Below, in pieces: positions 1 through 11,440 of a stretch of DNA of 64,000 bases (the first letter of the stretch is position 1; every line of letters begins with the position of its first letter). Source of the stretch: Amoebophrya sp. A120 (Eukaryota; Sar; Dinophyceae; Syndiniales; Amoebophryaceae); contig CAJINV010000014.1 of assembly GCA_905178155.1 (NCBI GenBank), forward strand, positions 1,753,984 through 1,817,983, given 5' to 3'. The notes beneath the pieces were generated by a model that was not told where the DNA came from, searched no databases, and saw nothing but the letters and a program-made list of their open reading frames with translations. Both the position numbers and the translations under genes were made by a program.

Positions 1-3000
1 GTTGTAGAACGGGTGGTTTTTGGGCAACGCCTGCAAGTTTCCCGCCCCGTTCAATTCCGAGGGAATGATGGTGTCTTTTGTTCCGAGCTTTCGACCACGC
101 AATAATGGGCCGTCGATGTGGAGGATTTGGTTCGTGTCGGACAGACGGCAGACGGGCTCAGGGTTGTAGTTTCTCCCGATACTGGTAGCTCCTTCAACCG
201 TGGTTTTTGAAACAACTGCTGTTGGGAAGAAATCCAGTTGCAGCATCGCTTTTTCCGCGCAAGATCTTTCCACGCAGTTCATCACGTCGGGGATGCAGGA
301 TTGGAGCACTTTCTCACTCGGTTCGCAAATTTTCTTCTCCCCAGGAGAAGACAAAAATCCCGCAAACACCTTTGGTAGCTCAAACAGCATCTCCGAGACG
401 CAGAACGCAACCAATTCGTCGTCACTACTCGTCAACCGGTCCGGGTGCGCCGCACCGGCGGAGGTTTGCGCGGTTTTTGTGGTTTTCTTCACATAGGAAA
501 TCGAATAGTAAGAGGACGCTTGGGTGATGGGGTAGGCGGTGGTGTTTCGTGCGTCGTTTTCTAGTGAGTCCAACATGGTTATGGCTTTGGATAAAGCGAT
601 GGTCGCGTTAGAGCAGTGGGTGGCCAGGTTGGTGAATCTCTGCAGCTCGTCGTGGTAAAAAAAGTTCAGCGATCCGTGGGTTTCCCGTTGAAGAGTGGTC
701 GGGGCGGTGGCCTGGATAGTTTACTTCTGTTGGTTCCACTAGTACGAGTTGTGATTGTGCAGTTTTGTTTTTTCGTACAAAAAACGGCACAACTAAAAGG
801 AAAAAACATCAAACCAGCAGCAGGGACGAAATTTTGTTCTGTAACTGTATGTTGTCACTTCACAACTCTATACCATTTTTCCATCGATCTCTGCCATCTC
901 CTCCCCGAGTAGTTTCGAAAGCATGTTCTTCTGAATCTCCAGCAGCGGCATCAAATCACTGATGATGTCCGCAAAAACCCTCGTCTGCTGCAAGTCCAAG
1001 CCGGTCGTCACCTCGTTCTCCTGCTTCAGAAACTGCAGGATGTCTAGGTTGGAAATCGACACTTTGTCCACGTTTGTCTGCTTCATCTGCAATTCTCTTC
1101 TTCTTGTGCTGTACAAATGCTGCTCCATCAAGGTGGCGATCTTTTCCCTGGCTTCGAAAATCTTCCGCTTCTGCTCCTCATTCGAGAGGGTTTCAAAAAT
1201 CTCCGTTGAAGTCCTCGCAGTGACTGGAGTTGCTTGTGCGGAAGTTGAAAGCGCGGAGTGGGTCGTGGCTTTGTAGTCGGTGGTGATCGCGGTTATGACG
1301 TCTTTGTCAGCGGTGAAGGTAGCTGGTTCGCATGACAAATAATCTTCTGCAGTTGTACTGTCAGCCACCAATTTCCTCCCTTTGGTTTCCAGGTCGCTTG
1401 CGAGAATTTTTCCGTTCAAACCATTCACCCCGAACGCCTGGAGACAATACGCTACAGCCTCTTCCGGGTCGAAGTTGTTTTTGAAGAAACCAAAGTATAC
1501 CGCGCATTCTGGCACCGTGACAAACCCGTTCCGGTCGGGGAGAAGGAAGGAATTCGCGATTTCTCCACCGAGGGTTGAGGACAACGCGTAGAGAGATTGA
1601 ATCGACAAGACCGGGCTGGATGTTGTGCCACACTTGTTCTCGACATTCCTAACCAGAAGACTCGCCATGCGACAGAACTGTGGATCTGGTTTCTTTTCGC
1701 CACCGCCGCCTGCACCAGAAGTTGTCTTGCACAGGCCGAGAAATTCTTTCACCATGTCCAGGGTGAACTCCTTTGCCATGCCCGTCATTCCGGCGGACGA
1801 AGTCGCAAAAACAGATGCACTCTCCGACAAAGCCTCATCGAACAACTTCCTGCCGAAAATCTCACTTTCCGCATCCAGCGAGCACCGTAGCTTCCCGTTC
1901 TTGCACGCCGCCTCCGCCTCGAACAAGTCGATCGGGTGGTTGCGAATGGCCACCTCCCGCTGAAACTTTTCCAACACGAGCAGCGGGACGCAGGGCTCGG
2001 CTAGCAGAGCCAGTTCGTTGTTCCCGTTGAACAGTTGATCTCGCAGCAGCGGGGAGAGTTTTTGCAGTTCCGATTTGTACACTTTTCCGGTCTTCTTATC
2101 CACGGCAAGGTTCAGAATTTCTCTCTGCAATTGGTATTCGTGCTCGGACATGAGCCAGTTCGTTGTGGCGCCGCTACTTGCGGTTGTCGGCTGGGCGGTG
2201 TAGATCAACTCTAATCTCTCTTCCAATTCGTGGTATAATTGCGTGAAATCCGGACAGGGAAGGGCGAAGTCGGTCAAGTAAAAGTTTCGATGCGACCCGA
2301 ATTCCTTCACCGTCGACATGGACGCGATCTGGTAGTAGTTTAAAGCTTTGTTCCCGACGCAGCTCATGCCGTCGATAAACGGGTCGCAGGGACAGTTTTC
2401 CCCGTAGTCGTCCCCGCACTGCTGTTCCGCGGAGGTGGCGTTCTCGCCCTGAGCCTGGATCGCGGCGGTCAAATTGCTGTTGTAGATCTTGTATGGGTAG
2501 AGTTTCCTGGGATTTGTAGAAGTTTCGTGATCTTTACTACTTTGGGATTGTTGTGTTAGTAGTTTTCTGTCGCGTTTGATGCTGTTGAGAATGTGCTGCT
2601 GCAGATGGTTCTGGTTCAGATCTGTTCGTCTTGCGGTGGGCGCAGCAGAAGAAGAAGAAGAAGAAAAAGTAGATGCCGCTCTGCCGCTTGTTCTACTTCT
2701 TGCCAATACCACTTTCCGCAAATTCTTGTCCACGATCCGCTTTTGGTAAACGAAGTCGTGCAAGTCCTGTCTTGTCGGGACGGTTATCCTTGTTGTGCCT
2801 CGTGCGGCTGCTCGGGCCGCCGCCGCGCTCCTTGCTTCTACCTCTTCTTCAACCTCTTTCAGCTCCCTACGAACTCTTCGTAAAGATGAGCTCACATGCG
2901 TTTCCTCCAGAATGTCGGTGAAATCCAAGCCTCCTTTCCGGATCCACAAATCCACAATTTCTTTGTGGCACTGCTTCTTCCGCAACATACAGGGGCACTG

Positions 3001-6000
3001 CTCGTAGTCTTGCAAAGTGCAGGTGAAGGCGCCCGTTCGTTTGTGGATGCAATCGCACTCTTCCAAGCAGCCCGGCCCGAACTCCGCGGATTTCAAGTTT
3101 GCGGTGAGGTCCTTGTTGTAATCTGCTAAATTCGATGCTGTCCCAGTCGTGTTGAACAAGGTCACCCCGCGGTACTTGCCCTGCTGGACCCCCTCGGTAC
3201 TAATGGGCAGCATCTTCTCCTGCAACGCCAAGAGTTGGCACGCTTCCGGGGCTTCGTTAATCGGCGCGTTGAGCTGGTACTGCGCGAACTCCGCGAAGGA
3301 GACTTCGTGGCTTTTTGCGCTGGTTTTCATCAGCTGTCCGAGGTTGTTGAATTCAAACGAGGTCGGGTTGAGAGCGGCGGCAAGCGGGGTGATGAAAGAT
3401 GGAGCGGTGGGGGCGGCTGTAAAAAAACAGGGATGAAAGTAAATGCGGCACGCAACATGATTTTCGTTTTCCAAGAAAACCACGTACAACTTTTTACTTA
3501 ATCATCACTCAGAAACCGTACACCGAGCACGTTGGCGAAACAAAAAATGAAAACGACCCAAAGGTGGAGGTGTTCTTCAGAACATCACGCTACCAGTCAA
3601 TCAATACTCGAAACAGCGGCATATTCCAACGCCCTTCTTTTTCTGGTCGGGATCGCGCAGTACTCTGTATCCCCGTTCTCCAGAGCGGTCATCGCGTCAA
3701 AATCGTTCCGGATCGCGATCTCGGAACTGGGCGAGAGCAACCGGTTGACCTGACACGCAGTCAACACGCAGGAATCGATGATGGCACTGTAAGTGGAGGA
3801 CTTGTAGCCGCTGTAGGTGTTCTGGGCCGCGTGACCGGCAAGGAATCTAGTAGAAGTTGTTGCACTGCTGCTGCTCTGGTTTTCATCGTTATTTTCCTGA
3901 AACTCGACTTCCAGCCCCTCCAGGAGTCTACCCGTCATGCACTTCATCTTTTTCGGAGCGAGAAAAAGCATTTCCTCTCTCGCGTTCAAGCACGCTTTTT
4001 CGATTTGCGACACCGACAGCTTCATCAACTCCGCTAGCAACTGCACCTCGGACCCGTACAAAACTTGGCTGGTGCCGTCCTGCGGACAGGTCTGCGTGCT
4101 CAGAAGCCGGGTTTCGATCCGCTTGTTGGCTTCGGACTGGTTTTCGAGCAGCTTTCTCCTTGTGCTGCTTCTTCCAGGTGGGACGATTTTTGCAGCATCT
4201 GCAGATGAACCACTTGCGATTTCTACTGGTCGGTCCGCGGAAGTAGATACAGAAGCTCCAGATGGCGCACGACCAGCATCGTCGTCGCCGGCGTTTTGGT
4301 GTGGTCCTCCCACCTCGTACACCTTCAACCTCCTGCCCCTGGCTTCCTCCAGCAACCGCCGCTGCATTTGTGCGGTGGGCTGCAAGGGCGACGGGATTTG
4401 CGACAGCATGCTGGCGTCCGTGTTGACATGGAAGAAGACGGAGCAGATAAACGTGCTCGAGCCGCAGTTCGTGTTCAGCAGGGTTTGGGAGTTCTTGGAA
4501 ATCGCACTGCCGCCGATCACCTCCGCCGCGGCCTGCAGAGTGGCGGAGTTCTGCGCAAAGCACTGCAACGTGTTCAGCTGGTGCGGGGTCGGGGTTAGAA
4601 GGTGGGAGCCTGAAGATAAGAGTTTATCAAAATAGCTTGCTGGTCGGGCTCGCGCTCGGGTGGTTACTTAATAATTTTTTGCGCATCACAAAGAATTTCG
4701 AGCACTGCGTCAAGTTCCAGCAAAAAATGTTGATCTTTATCATAATTATGTCACATCATGAATACTCAGACGCCGTTTTTCCTCTTCTTCTGCCCGAACA
4801 GGTTCGGTACTGCTCTGGCTCTGGAGGATTTCGACATTTTGATTCTCGTACACGGTTCGTACAACGCCAATCTCCTCCCCACTCTCCTCTTCCAGCACCC
4901 GCCGGTAATCGTGACAGCTGCCGCTCTCGGCCACCGCTTTCAGCTCCGCCATCATCAATTTCAGCTCCTGCTTCGGGTCATTCGCGCGCTTCACTTGGTT
5001 GTTGGTATCAATCTCGAACTGAAACACCTTCTGAAACTTTTTCAGCTCCGCATCGGGAAGGGAGGCAAAAAAAGCGTCGGTCTTCAGCTCGGTTAAAATT
5101 GTACTACTCGTCCCAGAAACGTCGAAGTACGTCGGCGGCACCGTTGTCCCGGCGTCGTGCGTCACGCCTCCGATAGAATTGGTCGACGTTGCCAGCTGGC
5201 GTCGTTCGTGTTTCAATTTTTCCCCTGCTTTCAAGTTTCGGTTCTGAAGCCAGTCGTAGTAAGACGAAAACTTGTTCTGAGCACTGGCGTCCTGTGGCGT
5301 CAATGTTGATGAAGATGATGCTCTCGCCTCGCTTCTAATTTCTATTTCCTTCAAAAACCGTTTCTCCTCGTTTCTTCTCCTTTCCACTTTGTGCACCAGT
5401 TCTTCCAACAGCATCCTACCCCCGCAGGTCTTTTCGTGCAGCAAACTGACCTGCGCTAGCGGTAGAAACGCTTCTTTCGCCGACAGCTTCCCATCCCCAT
5501 TGGTATCGCGGTAGAGGAACATGCACTCAGAAAACTCCGCCGCGACGGTTGCAGACCCGGCGACTTGCGGGTTGTACAGGGACGGGTTGGAAACGTACTC
5601 TTGTCGGGTGATGAGAGAGGCAGAAGCTCTTGTTGGCAGCTTAAAACTACTGGTTTCCTTTTCTATTTCCTGCAACGTCACCTTTCCGTCGTTATTGAAA
5701 TCCAATTTCGTGAAAAGCTTCTTTTTCATCGTCTCAGACATCTCGATTGCGGAAGGGAGTTTTAATTCTGTCGCTCGAAACGCGACTTTCTGATTCGCCG
5801 GAATGAGGATTTTCGCTTTCGCTGGTTCTTCAGTCGCCGATGTCTCCGCCACCGCTTTTTCTAGATTTTCCGTCATCGGAATGATCTTTCTCACCGCGCA
5901 GTCAATCTCACTCGCGGTAAAGGCGGAGTCAGAGTCGAAGTCGCATTTCTTCACCATGATATCCGCGATGAGGTTTCTCGTGTTCAAGTTCTCGTCCTTC

Positions 6001-8020
6001 ATCAGCGGCTTCAATACGTTGAACTGTTCCAACTCTTTCAAAAGCACCTCCAGCGGCATGCTCTGGCACAGGTTCGGCGACGTTTCACACACCCGGCCGG
6101 TTGCGATGATTCGTGCCTTGTCTAAATTGCTGTACACGATTGAGGAGGCGTTGGATGCAGTTGAAGATGTTGACGTGTGTGCGGCGAGATTCCTGATGTT
6201 CCTACTTGGTGTAATCCCGAGGATGTTCTGCACTTGGGGCAAAGTAGAGCCTTCCAGCATGTTCGCGATCAACCGACTGCCGCAGATGCCGAACAACTGC
6301 AACTCCCCCGGGTCGACGTACTTGTCGCTGTCACAATCCAAAGATTGGAAGAAACTGACCGACGCCGGTTGGCGGTTCAGTGCTAGTTGATACGCGTTAT
6401 ACTCCGAAATCGAGCAGCTGTGCTTGGGCCGCGTCATCGAACTCGCGTTGAAACTGGTGATATCAAATGCAAAAGCATCGCACTCGTACTAATCGCAGGT
6501 CTGCATGACAAATCTGATTCCCAAGGTAAATCAGCATGGCAAATTTCATTTTTCATGCTCAGGAAGTTTGTCATGCGATTTGTACTAGGACGGTGCTTTT
6601 GCAACGCATAGGTGACAGAACTCACCAAATTTGCACAGTAGTCGAACAAGTTCGCACGCGACGGAAAGGCGATGTTGGATCCCCCGGTGGGTGGGTCGAA
6701 GGTATTTGCTTTGACGATCACCTTCGGCGTGCAGTAACTGCATTTCCCGATGCCAAAGGGGCAAATCGTGTCCGAAACGTTGAAGTTGGTTTGTTGAAAC
6801 GTTTGCTCCAGCGACGCCGCGTTGGACATCAGAGCCTTTTCCCGGGACAAAACGACGCCAGATTTCACGTCCTTCTTCACGACAAAGACCTCGTCTTTCA
6901 CCGCGTGGTTCGTAAAATCGTTCGGGAAGACATATTGTCTTTGGAACCGCAGCTCTGTTCTCAATTTTTGACCATTCGTTCCTGTCTGTTCACCCGGCAG
7001 CTTGCAGCTCACCACCAACGTATTCCCGATACCAACTGTCGCACCGACCCCGATGCCATCGGGGTCGGAGCTGCTATCGACTTCAAATTTCTCGCACTTT
7101 GCAAAGTTCAGAAAGGAGTTGCAGCCGGTGGCAAGCGGGATGGTAACGGATTTCAAATTCGCGAGGTACGTCAAGGGAAGGGAGAAGATGTAGTTGAAGA
7201 CCTCTACGGCTCCGTACTTTGTCAACACCGCTTCCGCCACGGCAACCCTGTACCCCTCGGTTGTCAGCATCATGCCCTTCTCCACCACACCGCACTCCTC
7301 GTCCCCGTCCTCGTTTTCGGTACACTGGGCGTTATTTAGCGGTGGGTCTTGGGTGTAGGTGAGTTGCTGGAGGGATCGGGTCTGGCGGGGGTGCTGTGAC
7401 AGCAGGTGGGATTCGTCTGCTGTGGTCCTTCTTGCGCCATCTTTTTCTGTTGTACTAGGTTCTGCACTATCGTCCACTCCCCGGACCTGCTTTCCGAGCT
7501 GGTAAAAAAAGTTGTTCATGCGCTTTGGAAGACCGCAAAGGGATAGTAGGGCACTAACAGACCAGGAAGCCACGTCTGCAGCGTCATCATCGGGCACAGC
7601 TTCGGCTGCTAGCAGTAGGCCTCTCGCACCAGCTCCTGCTGGTGACTGATCGACTTCCTGTAGTGAAGCAGACCACAGGCTGCTGCTCGACGACAAAATC
7701 GATAATTCTGAGCCAGCAACTCCTGCGCTATCTGCTTCCGTCAATGCTCTCCTCCTTCTTGCCTTTGTCGGGTCTCGTGGGTGCATGTCTTTTGACTGCT
7801 CGTTCGCTAAAGCGGTCATCAGGAAGTTCAGAATTGCTAAAATGCACAAGAAAATCACGGACCCGAGGAGAAACTTTCGGATGACCCGGTGCTGCTTGCT
7901 CATGGTCTGCTGCGCCCGCGCCGCGTGGAGAACGTCGGTCATGTACACAATGCCGTTGCTGTTGTGGTCCCACATGGCCATGATCTCCTGCACCTTCGCG
8001 GGGAACTTGGTGTAGTCCAT
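1..8020 (-). CDS. Large single-pass membrane protein with EF-hands (3' end beyond window)
   Basis: Exons 8020-6611, 6455-4766, 4609-3608, 3416-874 and 711-1 join into 2,452 open codons reaching base 1. Introns 4610-4765, 3417-3607 and 712-873 are GT-AG on the minus strand; 6456-6610 is an introner. Residues 13-24 form an EF-hand-like loop (DHNSNGIVYMTD). A hydrophobic segment at about residues 50-72 follows, so most of the chain is probably extracytoplasmic. Exon 2 carries canonical EF loops DFNNDGKVTLQE and DTNGDGKLSAKE plus weaker ones (DCDSDKYVDPGE, DFDSDSAFTASE). Exon 4 has a cysteine-rich patch (ECDCIHK, CPCMLRKKQC). Calcium binding is inferred from the loops. No family or function is recognised. 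Confidence 0.85.
6461..6610. mobile_element. Introner element, family A
   Basis: TSD ggtga at 6456-6460 and 6611-6615. Inverted ends read tatcaaatgcaaaag and cttttgcaacgcata. Removing the element plus one TSD joins V-T to S-F-N-A-S in frame. There are no GT-AG ends. Confidence 0.85.
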
Positions 8021-8079
8021 ATGGAAGCCTCAGGTTGGAAATGCTCAAAGTTGCAATGATTACTATTTAAACTGCAGCA

Positions 8080-8400
8080 AACCAGAACTTTTGAAGCTTT
8101 TGGGTGTGTTCTGGGGTATGCAAAGTGGGTCCGTAGCATCGTGATTTGTAATTTGCAGGCCACACCCCGAACACACCCCAGACAGACCCCCGACACACAC
8201 CCCCCGACAAGAACTGCTGAAGCTTTGGGGTGTGTTCTGGGGTATGCAATGTGGCTGCGTAGCATCGTGATTTGCAATTTGCAACACACACCCCGAACAC
8301 ACCCCGGACACACCCCAGACACACCCCCGACAAACCCCCCCGTCACACCCCAGGGACCCCCGTCTCACACCCCCGACACACCCCAGACAAACCCCCGGCG
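8080..8400. repeat. ACACCCC-rich repeat, 126-bp duplication
   Basis: Two diverged copies start near 8093 and 8219 with gaagctttt/gggtgtgttctgg. Each runs into runs of acaccccgaacacacccc. The block sits just upstream of the EF-hand membrane gene start at 8020 and continues as CACACCCC-type simple sequence. No coding evidence was found. Confidence 0.8.
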
Positions 8401-8530
8401 CGCCCTCGGCTACCACATTCAGAGCAGGGGGCAGAGAGCCTGGGTATCCAGAGCAGAAAACATACCTGGATCCGAATCGAATAAATATCCAGAGCGGGCT
8501 CAAGTGTCCGGAGTGAGCGGGCTTCTCGCA

Positions 8531-9200
8531 CGGCCCAGGGGCAAAAGCCCTAGGTCAGCGCGGGGACTCGGTCCCCGCGTCATGACCTAGGGGCCAGCTT
8601 CGGGCGTTTCCCGGAAACTAACCGCACGGCCCAGGGGCGAGAGCACAGGTCAGCGCGGGGACTCGGTCCCCGCGTCATGACCTAGGGGCCAGCTTTGGGC
8701 GTTTGTTTCCCGGAAACTATCTAACCGCACGGCCCAGGGGCAAAAGCCCTAGGTCAGCGCGGGGACTCGGTCCCCGCGTCATGACCTAGGGGCCAGCTGC
8801 TGCGGGCGCTTCTTTCCCGGAAACTAACCACACGGCCCACGGGCAAAAGCCCTAGGGCAGCGCGGGGACTCGGTCCCCGCGTCATGACCTAGGGGCCAGC
8901 TTTTGGCGCTTCCCGGAAACTAACCGCATGGCCCAGGGGCAGAAGCCCTAGGTCAGCGCGGGGACTCGGTCCCCGCGTCATGACCTAGGGGCCAGCTTTG
9001 GGCGTTTCCCGGAAGCTAATAAATCGCACGGCCCAGGGGCAAAAGCCCTAGGTCAGCGCGGGGACTCGGTCCCCGCGTCATGACCTAGGGGCCAGCTGCT
9101 GCGGGCGCTTCCCGGAAACTAACAGCACGGCCCAGGGGCAGAAGCCCTAGGTCAGCGCGGGGACTCGGTCCCCGCGTCATGACCTAGGGGCCAGCTACAG
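8531..9200. repeat. Seven-copy tandem array of hairpin units (96-103 bp)
   Basis: Units begin near 8531, 8627, 8730, 8833, 8929, 9029 and 9128. Each holds a long hairpin. The outer arms are ccctaggtca and tgacctaggg, the inner arms gcgcggggac and gtccccgcg, around a tcg loop. A spacer of the type cgtttcccggaaactaacc separates the hairpins. Hairpin arms are nearly identical between copies while spacers vary in length. Confidence 0.9.
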
Positions 9201-9419
9201 ACGCGGCGCCGGCGCTATCGGCACCCGGCCCGGCGCCAGCTTCTTCCTTTCTTTTCTCTTTGTTTCACTGTTCGCGGTGGGCCAGCGGATCTAGTGTGGG
9301 CAAGCAGAGGGGCTCCGTCCGTAGGTCTGTCGCGGATCAGGGAGCGCAGGACACACAGAGGCACCGAGCTGCAGGGGCCTGCCCGCCCTGTGCGCCACCA
9401 CGACAACCCCCGAACTCGT

Positions 9420-9744
9420 CCCAGACAAATGCCGGAAGGTCGCCGCACGGGGACTCTGTCCCCGTGCTCGGACCTTGTTTGTAATGCATGAAATGCGACG
9501 CATGGAGTGACTGTATTGCAGAGCACGCAATGGGGGCTGACTATTGTCCTGCTACGTGTTAAGGATTGGGCTGCTGACGAGCATGACAGAAGGGCACCCC
9601 TTTGCACCAAACAGCATGACAGACACGCTTTAGGTGCCCCGTAAATTTGTCATGCGCCGACTAGAAATGGAGCGTCAACCGGAGTCGTTTTTTTGCATTA
9701 CAAGTTATTTCAACTTTGAGAATTTTCCGCCTGAGGCTTTCATA
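9420..9744. mobile_element. Degraded family C introner, left end disrupted
   Basis: The right part matches family C: the motif aaatttgtcatgcgcc, then ttatttcaactttgag, then a diverged terminus ending ttcata at 9744. The left terminus is not recognisable. A hairpin resembling the satellite unit (cacggggac/gtccccgtg) occupies 9438-9478 where it should be. Confidence 0.55.
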
Positions 9745-10527
9745 GTCCAGTTCTGCGAGGTTCAGTTTCACCGCGAGCTTCTCCCGGCTCATGTAGTCGA
9801 GCATATCCTCCACCTCCTCTATTACAATGAAAAATGCCCTCCACCCCGAATTTGGGAGCATTTGTATTGCAAACCTTTCCAAATGAAACACTCGCCCTCT
9901 TGCATCTATCAGCATCACAGATTTCCGATCGCGCTCGTGAATAGCAAAAATTTGCATTGCAAAACATCCCAGCAAGAGTGGCGCTGGTCATGCAAGCGAT
10001 GCGATACTTGCCTAGACTCTGCATCAGAAAGATTCATACTCCTTTCATGCATGACAAAAAGTTTCCATTTGGAAACTTCGCATGACAAATTTTTGCAAAT
10101 CTGGGGGTAGGGGCATTTTTCATTGTAATATCGTCCCTCTCCAGACCATCCCCATCCGTGTCCAGCCTCTTCGACCTATCCTGTGCAAAAGTACTTGTTT
10201 CGCACTCGTTGTACTTCTAATCGCAGTCTTCAGTACGCACGACAGATCTTCTACGACCCGCACGACAGACGTACCCGCACGACCACAGATCGTCCTTTTC
10301 AGTTTTACATGACAAATTGATGCATCATCTTGAGAAAAGTTGTATAATGCGATTTGTGCTGGGACGTCGACGTACTTTTGCAGTGCATAAAGTCCCTCCC
10401 GCAACCATTCCGGCACGTTCAGATTTTCGACGTCGACAATCTCGATTTCGGAAAGATCGTCCGTTTCCTCGATGCCCTTCATCGTCACCTCCTTCGGGGC
10501 GACCTTACCCCCGGGAGCAACCGTCAT
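9745..10527 (-). CDS. Small EF-hand protein, probably 3'-truncated
   Basis: Exons 10527-10390, 10171-10131 and 9824-9745 join in frame across two introners. The start MTVAPGGKVAP is the first Met of the open frame. The centre has a canonical EF loop (DTDGDGLERDEV), followed by a charged helix-forming tail (DMLDYMSREKLAVKL). The coding frame ends at a degraded family C introner at 9744, beyond which lie only satellite repeats, so the original 3' exons seem lost. It may be a fragment of a larger EF-hand gene. The family is not recognised. Confidence 0.5.
9830..10130. mobile_element. Introner element, family J
   Basis: Perfect inverted ends tattacaatgaaaaatgcc and the reverse at 10112-10130. 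Flanks tcctc and tcgtc are an imperfect TSD. Removal joins ERDE to VEDM in frame. Confidence 0.75.
10177..10389. mobile_element. Introner element, family A
   Basis: Starts tatcctgtgcaaaagtac and ends gtacttttgcagtgcata. The flanking TSD is imperfect (cgacc/aagtc). Removal joins REGL to KRLD in frame. Confidence 0.75.
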
Positions 10528-11440
10528 CTTCGTCTCACTGGAGGAGCAGCGCAGCTGCTTCGAGGTTTAGTAGCGCTGCTTCGACGACGTTATGCTATGG
10601 GGGTGGTATCGCTGGCACTTCCCGCGCTTCCCGTTCACCACTCTAGAACGAGCTGTGCAGGTGCGCCATTTTTTGTTGAGAGAGTTGTGCGTTCATACCA
10701 ACAAATACGGAGGGCGACACTTCATCTTGACTCCTTTCACGGACTTCTACCCGGTACATCGACAGAAGTCGTCCTCAACGCAACACTCCTACTTCCAACT
10801 GCAACAAGAACGCAAGCTCCCTCCTCGTCTTCCGCCTCACACTCAGAAGAAAAACTGGCCACTCACACTCGGCGCTTGCAAAAGATAACAATGCCACCTC
10901 TACTTAGACTGCTGACGTAGTTCCAATCTTCGTGACTACTGTTCTAGTTTCATCATTGTGCTAGTAGTAAGCACACTCTCAACATTTCAGCATTAAAGGT
11001 CACAATCATTACAAGGCGGATTTTGACATGTCGTTAACCTGTACTTTGAAACGCTTCGTTTGAAACAACTGTCATTCATTGTGTTCCCAAAAATCTATAT
11101 GTCGATAAGTTTGTTTGTTTAATGTTGAAGCGTGCAGTTGTTAAACATCATACATTCATTCGGAAGCGCACGTGTTGGAGGTAACTGCAGTTCTACTACT
11201 TCAGAAGATAGTTTAGTCGAGCCCAAGAACTTCCACTTACTACTAATCTATCATTGGCTTGCTGCCAAAGGAGTAGTTTTTGATAACTCAACAGTGGCAC
11301 TGTACTGAAACGAAACGCAGTGCCACGCCCCGGCCCCTTAGGCACAAGGCGGAGGCACAGGTGGAGGTGGCACAGAGTTGTAACGTCTTAGATTAAGAAT
11401 AAGACTTGTAGAATCGCCGCTCGTCATTCATCTCTCTCAC
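10528..11440. other. Intergenic, no gene seen
   Basis: AT-rich sequence between the hydrolase stop and the small EF-hand gene start. No conserved ORF, tRNA or clear repeat was seen. Confidence 0.6.

Noticed and set aside
8531-9200. CRISPR array
   Set aside because: Repeats and spacers are nearly the same sequence throughout, units are about 100 bp, and the host is eukaryotic.
9215-9610. Minus-strand ORF of 131 codons beside the satellite array
   Set aside because: Low-complexity, Arg/Ser-rich translation with no motif; it overlaps repeat and degraded introner sequence.
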